DNA of 64,000 bases from Nocardia africana NBRC 100379 (GCF_001612635.1 NZ_BDAV01000009.1:1-64000); one strand, 5' to 3'; shown: positions 1 to 8,970, counted from the first letter of the stretch. Translations and numbers: made by a program. The notes: generated by a model not told the origin, from the sequence alone.

Positions 1-2
1 AG

Positions 3-1046
3 TCACATCTGCTCGTCTCGGCCACTGCGGCCGACACTCATCGTGGACGCAGTCGCACGGCGAGGGATTTGACCTGAACTCGCGGCGCCGCAGGACGTGG
101 CAGCTCCCGCTCGGCCAAACGAACTCCAAGGAGTCGTCACGTTGGCTTGCATTTCGGCCCGTTCGACCACTTCATGCGTACTGGGCATGGGTCGTGAGTG
201 GGCGCTTTCACCGGTCGATTGCGCGGTTCTGCGCCGGGTAGTCCGTCGGGATGCCGTGGCGGATGATGTCGTTTCGTCCGAGCTCTCGCAGACGGTGCAC
301 GTGCCCGGCGGCGTATTGCTCGGGCTCGACAAGTGCTGCGCTGAGACCGCCTGGCTCCGCGGGTAGCAGGCAAGGGCTTTGGCCAAGACGCCGAAACACT
401 GGGTGATCCCGGCAGTGGCCGGTGGCTGGTTCACTTCGATGTCCCAATAGCGCCCTCGTGCTTCGGTATACGGGTGATAGAACCGCGGAAACCGCGGGTT
501 CTCGTACACCCTCTCGACCCGTCGGCCGTCGTCATCGACCAGCGACACCGGCAGCCCTCGGTAGCGAACCCGGTGGGCCACCCAGTCGAAATCGGCGGGT
601 GCCGGCAGTGGTTGATCCTGCGTGCCGAGGAAGAAGGTGAAGAACCACGACCGTGCCGCGTGTGCACCTGGCTCGCTCGGGTCCTCCAATGCGTAGCACG
701 GGGCCATCCAGGGCAGAAGGACGTTGCGCCACGCTGTCGCCTCCTGGTAATCGACGTCCTCGCCGGATGCAGCAGCCCGGTCGACGGTCAACGCCAGGGT
801 CACCATGTGTACGGGACCGGACTGATCGAAGGTGCCGTCGTTGTTGGCTCGCCGGCGGCCGATCTCGGCGAGCAGATACGAATCCGGTCTCAGGTAGGAA
901 CGTGCACTGATAGTCGTTGCGGTGTGCCCGCCGCCGGCCCGTGTGAACCCGAAGGTGTCGCCGCTGGCCACCGTGCGCCATTCGCTCAACTGTGCTGCTA
1001 TGGCGTCCCGTAGCTCGTCGAGGTCGGGGCTGGGGTGTTGTGTCAC
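3..1046 (-). CDS. hypothetical protein, probably frameshifted near its C-terminus
   Basis: I do not recognise the family. The GTG start at 1046 opens a credible protein (VTQHPSPDLDELRDAI..) with many aromatic residues and no signal peptide or membrane segment. From about position 365 the open frame becomes Ser/Thr/Arg-rich, low-quality sequence running to 3. Another frame instead gives a natural ending (..NDIIRHGIPTDYPAQNRAI) with a stop at 208. I infer a one-base indel near 360-380, with the real gene ending at 208. The upstream extension of the open frame (1047-1493) overlaps the divergent methyltransferase gene and is not credible. Whether the indel is mutation or sequencing error cannot be told. 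Confidence 0.5.
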   Translation of the reverse strand: MTQHPSPDLDELRDAIAAQLSEWRTVASGDTFGFTRAGGGHTATTISARSYLRPDSYLLAEIGRRRANNDGTFDQSGPVHMVTLALTVDRAAASGEDVDYQEATAWRNVLLPWMAPCYALEDPSEPGAHAARSWFFTFFLGTQDQPLPAPADFDWVAHRVRYRGLPVSLVDDDGRRVERVYENPRFPRFYHPYTEARGRYWDIEVNQPPATAGITQCFGVLAKALACYPRSQAVSAQHLSSPSNTPPGTCTVCESSDETTSSATASRRTTRRRTAQSTGESAHSRPMPSTHEVVERAEMQANVTTPWSSFGRAGAATSCGAASSGQIPRRATASTMSVGRSGRDEQM

Positions 1047-1241
1047 GGCGTCATCCTCCGGGTTCGCACGGTGGGGGCGTTGGGTGCTCAGTTGATTCTT
1101 CTGCCCTTCTGCGCCCTTGATGAGCGTTGCGCTGACCCATAGGTCACAGCGAAGGCGGTTCAGCCCGCATTCTGCCGGTGACGGCACGTTCAGTGATCGG
1201 GGCACGGTCGCCGAAGGCGAAATGCTGAGGGGACTGTCAAA

Positions 1242-2042
1242 ATGGCGACTGTGGAAATCGACACGAGCAAGCCACATACCGCCCGGATGTATGACTTTTA
1301 CCTCGGCGGGAAGGACAATTACGAAGTCGACCGCGAACACGCCGCGCGGGTAGCGAGTGTGTTTCCGTCGGTTGGTGTCGCCGCCCGGGTGAATCGTGGA
1401 TTCATGCATCGCGCCACGCGTTTCTTGGTTGAACAGGACGTGCGACAGTTTCTCGACATCGGAACCGGGATCCCGACCGAGCCGAATCTCCACCAGGTCG
1501 CGCAGGCGGATGCACCCGAGTCACGGGTGGTATACGTCGACAACGATCCGACGGTGCTGGCACATGCTCGTGCACTGTTGGTCAGTAGTGAGGAGGGTTG
1601 CACTGCGTATGTCGATGCCGATGTCACGACACCGCGGGCGATCTTGGACGCGCCCGATCTGCGCAGCACGTTGGACTTGTCCAGGCCGGTGGCGGTGAGC
1701 CTGATTGCCTTGCTGCACTTCATCCCTGACAGTCAGGGGCCGAGCCAGATTCTCGCGGCCTTGATGGAGGCGGTTCCCTCCGGCAGTTACCTGGTGCTGA
1801 GTCACGCGACGACGGATTTCGATCCGGACACGTTCGCCAGGATCACACAGATCTACGCAGACGGCGGGATCGCCGCCCAATTCCGGTCGCGGGCAGAGTT
1901 TTCGGCCTTCTTCACCGGGTTGGAGCTGGTAGCGCCGGGGGTGGAGGTGCCACACCGGTGGCGACCGGAAGCGACGAGCATTGAGGGCGACGATTTGGAC
2001 GCGCGGGTGTCGTTCTACGCGGGGGTGGCGCGCAAACCATAG
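1242..2042 (+). CDS. SAM-dependent methyltransferase, DUF574 / PF04672 family
   Basis: A 266-residue member of the actinobacterial Methyltransf_19 (DUF574) family, S-adenosylmethionine-dependent enzymes whose substrate is usually unknown. The family signature RMYDFYLGGKDNYEVD is at residues 15-30. Motif I, LDIGTGIPT, is at 71-79 and binds the SAM methionine/ribose; VVYVDNDP at 96-103 contains the acidic ribose-binding residue. Length is typical of the family. The ATG start follows a GAGGGGA ribosome-binding site. It is cytoplasmic and transcribed alone, away from the gene at 3-1046. Such genes occur in many copies in Nocardia and Streptomyces, often beside DUF397/XRE pairs; none is seen here. 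Confidence 0.9.
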   Translation: MATVEIDTSKPHTARMYDFYLGGKDNYEVDREHAARVASVFPSVGVAARVNRGFMHRATRFLVEQDVRQFLDIGTGIPTEPNLHQVAQADAPESRVVYVDNDPTVLAHARALLVSSEEGCTAYVDADVTTPRAILDAPDLRSTLDLSRPVAVSLIALLHFIPDSQGPSQILAALMEAVPSGSYLVLSHATTDFDPDTFARITQIYADGGIAAQFRSRAEFSAFFTGLELVAPGVEVPHRWRPEATSIEGDDLDARVSFYAGVARKP

Positions 2043-2191
2043 CCACGCCACAGCGATGTGGAGGTGCTGATTATTGGGTTATCCAACACTCCGGTGATAC
2101 TCGAAACCGTACTAGCCCAAGCCAGATCCGCTGTCGGCCTGGGCAATATCTGACGCGCGGGCGCCAACTGGTAGCGGTCGGCGCGGTCCGA

Positions 2192-2467
2192 TCACGCCGC
2201 GGCACTACGTGCGGGGCGCGATGCCGCGACGAGACCGAAGGCGATGAGGCTTTCGGCGGTGTCGGGCAGGGAGTCCTCGACGGGCCGCATGGTCCAGTTC
2301 AGTTCGCGCGCGGCCTTATCCGAGTTCATGTGTTCCTCGCGGCCGAGAAAGTGGACGGCGGTGCGGGCATCGGGATTGAAGCGAGGGTGAGGCGGACCAG
2401 CCAGTCGGGCAGGACGCGGTTGGTGACCCGGTAGCGCCCGGCGGTGGGTGCGTAGCACATGTAGTAG
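2192..2467 (-). pseudogene. C-terminal remnant of NAD-dependent epimerase / dihydroflavonol reductase
   Basis: The minus strand reads like the end of an extended SDR: RVTNRVLPDWLVRLTLA, then after a frame change FNPDARTAVHFLGREEHM, NSDKAARELNWTMRPVEDS and ..DTAESLIAFGLV. Extended SDRs of the dihydroflavonol-4-reductase type end with the same order (DKAxRELGW-PRPxEEAxxDTAESL). The N-terminal Rossmann half is absent and the two parts lie in different frames, so this is a truncated and frameshifted relic. Confidence 0.6.
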
Positions 2468-2562
2468 GGGTCACCAGCTCGCCTTTGCTGTTCGGGGTCA
2501 ACGCGCGGCCTCGCGGGTGTTCAGGCGTCGGCGAGTTCATTTCGCCAGACCGGTCTGTCGAC

Positions 2563-2880
2563 TTAGTGGTTGTCGTAGCGTTGCGAGCTGGCCCGGATCT
2601 CTTCGACGCTCGCTTCGCCGCGGTGGACCTGTTCGAGCCGTCGGTCGTAGTCGAACCGGTGCAACCGCGGAGTGAAGACCATGAGCCGTTCGGCATCGGC
2701 CCCGGCGGCCGGGCGCGAACCCATCGGGGACTGTGGGTAGCACTTTGCGCCCAGCAGGATCCGCATGGAGCCGTCCAGCACCAGAAACATCTCGGCCGCT
2801 GCGGTGTGGAAATGGGCCAACGGACCGAATCGGGCACGGCTTGCGAACAGCCCACCGGACTCATGCCTGGTGTGAGGTGG
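2563..2880 (-). pseudogene. remnant of a cupin-domain protein
   Basis: The minus strand encodes a cupin-like core: SGGLFASRARFGPLAHFHT followed by AAAEMFLVLDGSMRILLG, which fits cupin motif 1 (GxxxxxHxH..E..FVLxG). Further on is DAERLMVFTPRLHRFDYDR, and a stop at 2563. The central part (2700-2760) and the N-terminus look scrambled, and no good start is visible. I regard it as a decayed gene next to the epimerase relic. Confidence 0.4.
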
Positions 2881-2918
2881 GCTGACGGTTACCCCGGACC
2901 TTCGCGGCGCACCGCGGC

Positions 2919-3089
2919 TTAGCGCCGTGTGCGGGATCTCTGTTCGGCGGCGAAGACGAGCGCGGTCGCTACGAGCCATCCGGTCGCGAACCACGCGGCG
3001 CGTGCCGGCGCCCAATCATCGATCAACAGCAGCACGCCCAAGGTCGCCAGTCCCAGCGACAGCCCCGCGGGCCGAATCCACCATTTCAT
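2919..3089 (-). CDS. small two-helix membrane protein
   Basis: A 56-residue protein starting MKWWIRPAGLSLGL from the ATG at 3089. It has two hydrophobic segments (about residues 8-23 and 29-46) separated by the short loop DDWAPAR, and ends in the basic tail EQRSRTRR. It is too short for most gene callers, but composition and topology (positive residues at both ends) are those of a real membrane microprotein. It is codirectional with the two genes upstream at 3136-3819 and may be in their operon. Function unknown. Confidence 0.6.
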   Translation of the reverse strand: MKWWIRPAGLSLGLATLGVLLLIDDWAPARAAWFATGWLVATALVFAAEQRSRTRR

Positions 3090-3135
3090 TGCCTTGTCCT
3101 TCGCGATGGTCGAGTCGCAACGATTCAGTGTTCGA

Positions 3136-3549
3136 TCATCCGTTGTACGTGGGCGGGTATTGCGGCCGCGTCGGTTTCATCGCGTGGGTAATCCAGCCGA
3201 TCGCCATCATCGCGAAGAACGCCAGATATGGGACCTCGAACGTCCATCCCATCAGCGTGCGAGCGATCGACGGATTGCGCGCGCCGGCCTGGACGACGAT
3301 CCAGGTTCCGAGTAGATACGGCCATTCCACGAGCCACAGCACGGCGGCCAGTGCGAGACAGCCGGCGAAGAGCATTCCGAGCACGGGCAGACAGCCGCCG
3401 GCCGAAGATGACGACGATCCTCGACCGCGGCCGCGTCGGCGGCCACCCCAGCCGCTACCGGCAGAGAACGGGCCGACGCCGACGCCGAAACCTCGCGTCG
3501 ACACCCCCATGCGGACGCCCATCACGCGTCCGCCGATGCCCAGTCGCAT
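3136..3549 (-). CDS. hypothetical membrane protein with Gly/Arg/Ser-rich N-terminus
   Basis: A 137-residue protein. The first 50 residues are a Gly/Arg/Ser-rich low-complexity tract. Two membrane segments follow: LPVLGMLFAGCLALAAVLWL (about 54-73) and a second around VPYLAFFAMMAIGWI (about 107-121). The C-terminus is short and proline-rich. The ATG at 3549 directly abuts the stop codon of the preceding gene (3550-3552), so the two are co-transcribed and perhaps translationally coupled. I do not recognise the family. Confidence 0.7.
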   Translation of the reverse strand: MRLGIGGRVMGVRMGVSTRGFGVGVGPFSAGSGWGGRRRGRGRGSSSSSAGGCLPVLGMLFAGCLALAAVLWLVEWPYLLGTWIVVQAGARNPSIARTLMGWTFEVPYLAFFAMMAIGWITHAMKPTRPQYPPTYNG

Positions 3550-3819
3550 CTATCGACGACCGTGGCCGCCGCCACCGTGGTGGACGTGGCCCTGGTTCTT
3601 CTCCTCGCCACCGTGATGCGAGCACGTGCCGGGACCGGTGCTCGGACTCACCGTGCCGTCGCCGCACAGCGTTCCGCCGCCGTCGCTCGATCCGGAAGCG
3701 GATCCGCTTTCCGCAGAACCGGAGTCGATGTTCGCCGGTACCGCGGTCGCGGTCCCATAGAGGGCGCCGGTCGCGGCCACGGCGATCACAGCCGTGCCGA
3801 ACAGCTTGCGGAGTTTCAC
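3550..3819 (-). CDS. secreted protein with DUF3761-like C-DGT..CSHHGG motif
   Basis: An 89-residue protein beginning with a Sec signal peptide (MKLRKLFGTAVIAVAATGALYGTATA, cleavage probably after ATA). The mature part carries a Ser/Gly-rich linker, then LCGDGTVSPSTGPGTCSHHGG. This two-cysteine pattern followed by a His-His-Gly-Gly turn resembles the DUF3761 family of small secreted proteins. The tail is His/Gly-rich and could bind metal. It is the first gene of the run 3819 to 2919. Exported role unknown; the DUF3761 link rests on the motif only. Confidence 0.7.
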   Translation of the reverse strand: MKLRKLFGTAVIAVAATGALYGTATAVPANIDSGSAESGSASGSSDGGGTLCGDGTVSPSTGPGTCSHHGGEEKNQGHVHHGGGGHGRR

Positions 3820-4217
3820 AACTGATTCCTCTCGGATTGAGTGAACAGGGAGTGTTTCGCCGCGCGTTCGCCGCTGTTACAGCGTGCTCGGCGTGTTGCC
3901 TACGTGTCGCTGCGCCGGCCGACGCGGACGCCGAATATCTTGTCGATTCCGTTTAGCCAGGTGTATGGCCGCTATGTGCGGCTGCTGGGTAGCTGGCGCG
4001 ACGAATGCGGCTGCGCCCGTACCGATCTGATCGAGCGATGGCTGTTCGACACCGCCGCAGCGACGACGTGACAGCCGTAGCCCAGCCGAGGTCCACGCTG
4101 AGCATCTGACTGTGGTGATGCACTGATTGTTTGCCCAGCATCGTTTTCAACACTGCTGGGAGGAGATCAGTTGTGCCGTCTTCCGATGTTCGAGGGGGCA
4201 AATGACCGCTGCGGAAG
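3820..4217. other. 398-bp stretch without an intact gene; possible C-terminal relic at 3955-4071
   Basis: No start-to-stop gene is convincing here. On the plus strand 3955-4071 reads QVYGRYVRLLGSWRDECG and then ARTDLIERWLFDTAAATT before a stop, which looks like the natural end of a protein whose beginning is missing. The promoter of the leftward genes at 3819 should lie in 3820-3900. Confidence 0.4.
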
Positions 4218-4763
4218 CTATTCGAACAGCTTGCTCAGCTCGCGGTATGCCTTCCACAACGCCGTGAGGCACGCCACCACCAGGATCGCGACAGCGACGA
4301 CCAGCACCCAGCCACTCGTGTCGGCTTTGCGCGAAAACCACACGTTGAGCACCGCACCGACGGCGAGAAGCAGCGACAACACGACATTCACCGTTGCGTC
4401 TATGAGAGCACTCCGATTGCCGGGGTGTCTGATCGCATCGCGGCGCTTGGCTGGTTTGAAGGTCAGGCGCAACGATTGGTTCTGCAGCGCGTGTGTGCCC
4501 TCGTCGTTGGCCGACAGGGTCGCGAAGTCGGCAGCCGACAGATAGATCGGCTTGTCCGGATCGCCCTTATGGACAACCTTTCTCAGGATCAGCGTCTTCG
4601 ATGTTTCGTCGCTGCCGACGACGAGCAGCTGCGCGACGTCGCCGTTCTTGTCGATCGCGCCTGTGGTGAATCGGATCTCGCCCTTCTTGGCGAATCGGTC
4701 GTCGGCGAACGCATCCCCGGTCGCCCACGCCGGGACTGTGTTGTCCCCAGGACTGCTGTTCAT
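4218..4763 (-). CDS. hypothetical protein with two C-terminal membrane segments
   Basis: A 181-residue protein starting MNSSPGDNTVPAWATG at 4763. A soluble N-terminal domain of about 120 residues is followed by two membrane helices (VNVVLSLLLAVGAVLNVWF and GWVLVVAVAILVVACLTALW) and a short cytosolic tail YRELSKLFE. Its ATG overlaps the last bases of the upstream gene (ATGA at 4763-4760), so the two genes are translationally coupled and probably act together. I do not recognise the family. Confidence 0.75.
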   Translation of the reverse strand: MNSSPGDNTVPAWATGDAFADDRFAKKGEIRFTTGAIDKNGDVAQLLVVGSDETSKTLILRKVVHKGDPDKPIYLSAADFATLSANDEGTHALQNQSLRLTFKPAKRRDAIRHPGNRSALIDATVNVVLSLLLAVGAVLNVWFSRKADTSGWVLVVAVAILVVACLTALWKAYRELSKLFE

Positions 4764-5722
4764 ATCTGCAGCACTGCCGGTGTCGGCGCGCCAGCACCCT
4801 CGCTGTTGCCCGCCGTTGCGGCGTACAGCGATGCCAGCACCAGCAGCCCGGGCTCGGTGCCGGCCACCACGTTCAGGTGTGCGAACACGGGTGCGGTGGT
4901 GTCGATGTGCCACATGTAGCTGTTTAGGCCGATCGCATCGGCCATCATGAGCAGATCGATGCCACGGCCGCCGGGCCGGTCGTCGTCGAGCCAGTCTTCG
5001 ACTTCGACGATCGGATAGATCTCGGCCATCCATGCCGTCAGCTCGGTCGACAGCCAGGTCCGCAGTTCGTCGACTATTGCGTCGAGTTCATCGGCTATGA
5101 CTGCTTCGACATCCTCATTGGCGAGTCTGGCTGCAGGCCGCGCGTTGAAGTCGCTGCGGATCTCCGCGGTCACGGCGTCTCGAAGGTCGCTTCTGACCAA
5201 GTCCGTCAAATACGTTTCGCGCAGATCGGCGTTCTCACGGATGGCGAACAACGCCCTGATTGCCGTCACGAGCGCGCCGAGGTTGATCGAGTTACGCCAG
5301 GGCGCTGATGCCTCCGCCAGATCCGGAAACTGGACTTTGAAATCCATTGAGCTCCGGAAACGCCGCCACCCGGCTCGGCGGGCTGTGTTCATCGGGCCGT
5401 TGCCGCTGCCGGGACTCGGCCCGGGTGCCGATCCGCCCTCACCGCCGCCACCGCCGTCTTTCGGCGATTCGTCGTCGGGCCCGGTCGGCTGGTTGCCGCC
5501 CCCCGGCGGCCCGCCGCCTTTCGGCGGCTTTTTGCCGGAGCTGCGGGTTATCGCGCCACGCACGCAGTATCCGCAATCGAACGACTGGTTCCACAGTTTG
5601 CCCGGAGTCTGGGATTTCCCGCCGTGCCGGGCGCAACTGAGCCCACCACATGTGCGGCACACACCGATCGGATCGTCGTTCGGGAATCTCGACTCGACCA
5701 CACACGCCCAACATCCGGCCAT
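4760..5722 (-). CDS. hypothetical protein with N-terminal cysteine-rich (zinc-ribbon-like) motif
   Basis: A 320-residue protein from the ATG at 5722 (MAGCWACVVESRF..). The first 55 residues hold CxxC, CRTCGGLSC and CGYC motifs with an interposed His, an arrangement expected for a zinc-binding module. A Gly/Pro-rich disordered linker follows (about 65-110), then a mostly helical, acidic domain to the end. No signal peptide or membrane helix is seen. It overlaps the next gene by four bases, suggesting an obligate partner of that membrane protein. Function unknown. Confidence 0.75.
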   Translation of the reverse strand: MAGCWACVVESRFPNDDPIGVCRTCGGLSCARHGGKSQTPGKLWNQSFDCGYCVRGAITRSSGKKPPKGGGPPGGGNQPTGPDDESPKDGGGGGEGGSAPGPSPGSGNGPMNTARRAGWRRFRSSMDFKVQFPDLAEASAPWRNSINLGALVTAIRALFAIRENADLRETYLTDLVRSDLRDAVTAEIRSDFNARPAARLANEDVEAVIADELDAIVDELRTWLSTELTAWMAEIYPIVEVEDWLDDDRPGGRGIDLLMMADAIGLNSYMWHIDTTAPVFAHLNVVAGTEPGLLVLASLYAATAGNSEGAGAPTPAVLQI

Positions 5723-5857
5723 TGCGCGCCACGTCCTGTCGCGGTCTCTGCCAGCGACGCCGATTGTGAAACGGCAGTTCACCTGCAGTAACGATGCTTC
5801 GTACTGCAGAAGGTACCGCAGAAGGGCTGCCAGCGTCTCCGATTCGGGACTGTGGAT

Positions 5858-5874
5858 CTAAGGGTGTTTTCGGC
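5858..5874 (+). repeat. left terminal inverted repeat of the IS256 element
   Basis: CTAAGGGTGTTTTCGGC pairs with the complement of 7202-7218 at 16 of 17 positions. Confidence 0.8.
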
Positions 5875-5910
5875 CTGATTCGCTGATCGGATGGTCAGCG
5901 GGAAGGTGCC

Positions 5911-7193
5911 GTGATGACGACACTTGATGCCGTGGCGAAGAAGAAGGCCGAAGCGTCGGCTGAGGAGCTGGCGGTGGCGGAGCTGGTGCGGATGGCCAAG
6001 GAACAGGGCTTGTCCCTGACCGGGCCGGATGGGCTGCTCAAACAGTTCACCAAGACCGTTCTCGAGACCGCGTTGAACGAAGAGATGACCGAGCACCTGG
6101 GCTATGAGCCGAATCAGGCTCCCGCCGAACGGGACTCACCCCAATGTGCGCAACGGAACCAGGCCGAAGACGGTGCTGACCGCGACGACCGGGCCGGTGC
6201 CGATCGAGGTGCCGCGCGACCGCGACGGCAGTTTTCAACCCCAGATCGTCAAGAAACGCCAGCGCCGGCTGACCGGCGTCGATGAGATCGTGCTGTCGCT
6301 GTATGCGAAAGGTTTGACCACGGGCGAGATTTCGGCGCATTTCGCCGAGGTCTATGGGGCGTCGGTGTCGAAGGAGACCGTATCTCGGATCACCGACGCG
6401 GTGGTCGCGGAAATGCAGGAGTGGTCGAGCCGGCCGCTCGACGAGGTGTATGTCGCGATCTTCATCGACGCGATCGTGGCCAAGATCCGAGACGGTCAGG
6501 TCGCCAACCGCCCGATCTATGCCGCGATCGGGGTGACGGTGAACGGGGAGAAAGACATCCTCGGGTTGTGGGCCGGCACTGGTGGTGAGGGCGCGAAGTT
6601 CTGGATGAGTGTGCTCACCGAAATCCGCAACCGCGGCATCAAGGATGTGTTCTTCCTGGTCTGCGACGGATTGAAAGGCCTGCCGGAGGTGGTGGGGAAC
6701 GTGTGGCCGCTGGCCACGGTCCAGCCTGCATCATCCACTTGATCCGCAACACCTTCCGGCTGGCCGGACGCCAGCACTGGGCCGCGCTCAAACGCGACGT
6801 CAAACCGATCTACACCGCTGTCAACGCCACCGCGGCCCGCGCGGCGTTGGACGAACTGACCGAGAAATGGGGCACGAAATACGGTGCGATCGTGCGGCTT
6901 TGGAACAACGCGTGGATGAATTCGTCCCGTTCCTCGACTACGACCTCGAGATCCGGCGGGTCATCTGCTCGACGAACGCGATCGAGTCCTTGAACGCCCG
7001 CTACCGGCGCGCGATCAAGGCACGCGGGCATTTCCCCACCGAGCAAGCCGCCCTGAAATGCCTGTATCTGGTGACTCGTTCCCTCGACCCGACCGGCGCC
7101 GGTCGGGCACGATGGACCATGCGGTGGAAACCCGCGGTCAACGCGTTCGCGATCACCTTCGCCGACCGCTGGCCCGACGCCCGAACCTACTGA
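5911..7193 (+). pseudogene. IS256-family transposase, frameshifted
   Basis: Read across frames the sequence gives a whole IS256-type DDE transposase of about 425 residues. The N-terminus is KAEASAEELAVAELVRMAKE and the HTH region ALYAKGLTTGEISAHFAEVYG-like. The three catalytic regions are AIFIDAIVAKIRDG, VCDGLKGLPEVV and STNAIESLNARYRRAIKARG. Reading frame is lost near 6105-6130, 6715 and 6905-6915, so no full-length enzyme can be made without frameshifting. IS256 elements do not normally use programmed frameshifts, so I call it inactive. The DDE residues themselves are intact. Confidence 0.85.
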
Positions 7194-7201
7194 GAGAAAC
7201 C

Positions 7202-7218
7202 GCCGGAAACACCCTTAG
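7202..7218 (-). repeat. right terminal inverted repeat of the IS256 element
   Basis: Reads CTAAGGGTGTTTCCGGC on the minus strand, a near-perfect match to 5858-5874. It begins eight bases after the transposase stop codon. Confidence 0.8.
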
Positions 7219-7307
7219 CGAGATAGACCCTCCGATTCGGATCGCCGAGCCTTCTCTCGCGAGTACTCGCTCTCCGGGGGCGATCATCGGCGTGGATGCC
7301 GGATGGA

Positions 7308-7819
7308 TCAGCTGTTGACCGGTGTCAGGGAGGGCGTGGCAGGTAGCTCGATGGCGTCGAGCGGCATGACCGTTGATTGCAGGCTGCGCTGGGCCAGCTG
7401 CACCAGGAATCCGGTGAGGTTGAGGTCGGGGAAGTGGTCCCACCGGTTGGCTCCGGTGTCGGTGAGCGCCACGGTCCAGTCGTCGGGGTCGGGTGTGGTT
7501 GTGTCCCACAGGCAGTAGTCGCCTTTGTCGGTGATCCCCCATGCCTGGTAGCGGCTGGTGTCGAGGGTGGGGTCGATCTGGGGAAGGTATTCGGCGGTGA
7601 TCCGGGCGCCTTCGGTGTACAGGGAAAGGAAGGCGTGATCGCCGGGGAACAGCAGCCACAGGAAGTTGTCGAACCCACCGGCCCGTAGGTGTCGAGCAGA
7701 TCCTTGTAATCACCCGGCAGCGGTGTCGCGCACCGCGATTCGACCGCGGCCCAGTCGAAGTGGCGCGCGGGGCCGGCAACGGGCAGGACCGAGGTGAGTT
7801 GTCGCAGTTGGCTGTCCAT
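7308..7819 (-). pseudogene. SMI1/KNR4-family protein (immunity-type), frameshifted
   Basis: The first 46 residues (MDSQLRQLTSVLPVAGPARH, then ..GDYKDLLDTYGP) are in one frame. After a one- or two-base shift near 7680 the next frame continues naturally: FDNFLWLLFPGDHAFLSLYT, then ..YLPQIDPTLDTSRYQAWG and ..DKGDYCLWDTTTPDPDDWTV, ending ..TPSLTPVNS at 7308. YxxLLxxYG..G.FDxFLWLF and W....G..LxWxTxGxPDxWxV are hallmarks of the SMI1/KNR4 (SUKH) superfamily, known as immunity proteins to nuclease toxins. The break may be mutation or a sequencing indel. It sits just beyond the IS256 right end. Confidence 0.7.
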
Positions 7820-7934
7820 GGTCCCTACGGGGTGTCGGGGAAGAATTTGATGTACCAGATTCCGCTGTCACTCCTGGATACCAGAAGTGTTCCCGCGGGC
7901 CGGGAGCCTGGGAACCCGATCGCGGGGTGACGTT

Positions 7935-8008
7935 GAGCGCGACGTTGTCGCCGCTGCGGACCGAACCACCCTCAGTTGCCGAAGGCATTCCGCGCGAGGG
8001 TAGTTGAG
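7935..8008 (+). pseudogene. decayed C-terminal tail of the PEGA/DUF2846-like family
   Basis: The plus strand reads ..RTEPPSVAEGIPREGS and stop, matching the end of the intact protein at 17671-18117 (..EPPSAAEDIPREGI). Similarity continues past the stop to about 8060, so a block of gene tail plus downstream DNA was duplicated. Confidence 0.6.
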
Positions 8009-8174
8009 CAACACCACCCGAGCGTGACCGCTCTCTTGGCCATCTGGCAACAAGCGATACGTGGCCGCGGGGTCGGGCAGCGCTCTGTCCGGTTGGCTCC
8101 TCGATTTCGCACTACAAAAGGATGTGGAGCCTCCTCGAGCCGCGCTCCCGGCCACACCAGGGCGCCAGACGGGG

Positions 8175-8300
8175 TCAATCGGTCGCGTATTCGGGGAAAC
8201 GCTCCCGCAGTGCGGTATCGAACTCGGTGGCAGCGCCCAGAGAATCCCAGGGTTTGAACTGCTCGCGATGCAGGTGCCAATCCATCAACGCCGATGCATG
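8175..8300 (-). pseudogene. 3' fragment of the VRGPVR-motif family
   Basis: The minus strand encodes MDWHLHREQFKPWDSLGAAT, then ..FDTALRERFPEYATD and stop. This is closely similar to the last 40 residues of the gene at 18284-18991 (MDWYLHREQFHKRDSLVDAT..). Similarity stops abruptly near 8300 at the upstream side, and DNA similarity continues downstream into the intergenic region. It is a truncated copy, not a gene. Confidence 0.7.
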
Positions 8301-8400
8301 ACCTATGGAGCACACCTGTAAACCCGCCACCCGGCGTGCGAAACTTCCACCTGCCACACCGGTCCAAACCCGAACTGTCACAACGAGGAAGCAGTGATCG

Positions 8401-8901
8401 ATGCGATCTGATATCGAGCGTGCCGCGCACGTAGTCCGCGCTGCCACCGAGTTCGACTGGACCTGGACCATTGACGATCTGCTCCGATTCAGCGAGCAGA
8501 TCGGCTGGCGATTGGGTAGCCCCGACGATAAATATCCCACCCTGAACACCAACCTCGACATCAACCGCACCGACGCGTCGGTTGAACTCGACAATACAAT
8601 TCGACCTGGTCACCCCCGTCCGCTGGACCGGATCTGGTTTCTTGCCAGTGATGTTGTTCTTGATGATCCGAGTGTGCAGGCGGAGTTGGACCGGGTATTC
8701 GATGATCTTGCGCAGCGGGTGTTCGAGGTGGTGGGACAGCGACCGAACGGGTGGTGGTTGGAGCCGCGGCGGGGTCTTCGGTGGGAGTTGCCGACGGTTG
8801 TGGTCACGCTGAACGTCAGTGACGCGTCGGTGAGTGTGTATCTGGTGAGTCCGGAACATCAGAGATGGCTGGATGAGATCGAGGCATCCGGTGACAGCTA
8901 G
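8401..8901 (+). CDS. DUF6301-like protein
   Basis: A 166-residue soluble protein from an ATG start (MRSDIERAAHVVRAATEFDW..). Landmarks shared with two further copies in this window are FDWTWTIDDL at about 19-28, GWRLGSPDDKYPTLNTNLDI, NRTDASVELDN, DVVLDDPSVQ and the C-terminal LRWELPTVVVTLNVSDASVS. I assign it to the DUF6301 family of Nocardia from memory of that pattern; biochemical role unknown. Small two-layer proteins of this kind commonly occur as immunity or accessory genes near secreted toxins; that is inference. Confidence 0.75.
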   Translation: MRSDIERAAHVVRAATEFDWTWTIDDLLRFSEQIGWRLGSPDDKYPTLNTNLDINRTDASVELDNTIRPGHPRPLDRIWFLASDVVLDDPSVQAELDRVFDDLAQRVFEVVGQRPNGWWLEPRRGLRWELPTVVVTLNVSDASVSVYLVSPEHQRWLDEIEASGDS

Positions 8902-8970
8902 TGTCGTGTCAGCAACGTTCGGTAGCTAATACACAGCTGCATCATCCGACTACTATTTCTGGAAATAACG

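Larger units (their letters stand above)
5858..7218 (+). mobile_element. IS256-family insertion sequence, degenerate
   Basis: A 1.36-kb element bounded by 17-bp terminal inverted repeats (CTAAGGGTGTTTTCGGC left, CTAAGGGTGTTTCCGGC as the complement on the right; one mismatch). It contains one transposase gene of the IS256/Mutator class broken by several frameshifts. I could not find an 8-9 bp target duplication in the flanking bases, so the copy is old or was rearranged. It sits between the 4760-5722 gene and the SMI1/KNR4 relic. Confidence 0.85.

Noticed and set aside
1047..1493. N-terminal extension of the 3-1046 gene
   Set aside because: It lies antisense to the well-supported methyltransferase and has no protein-like composition.
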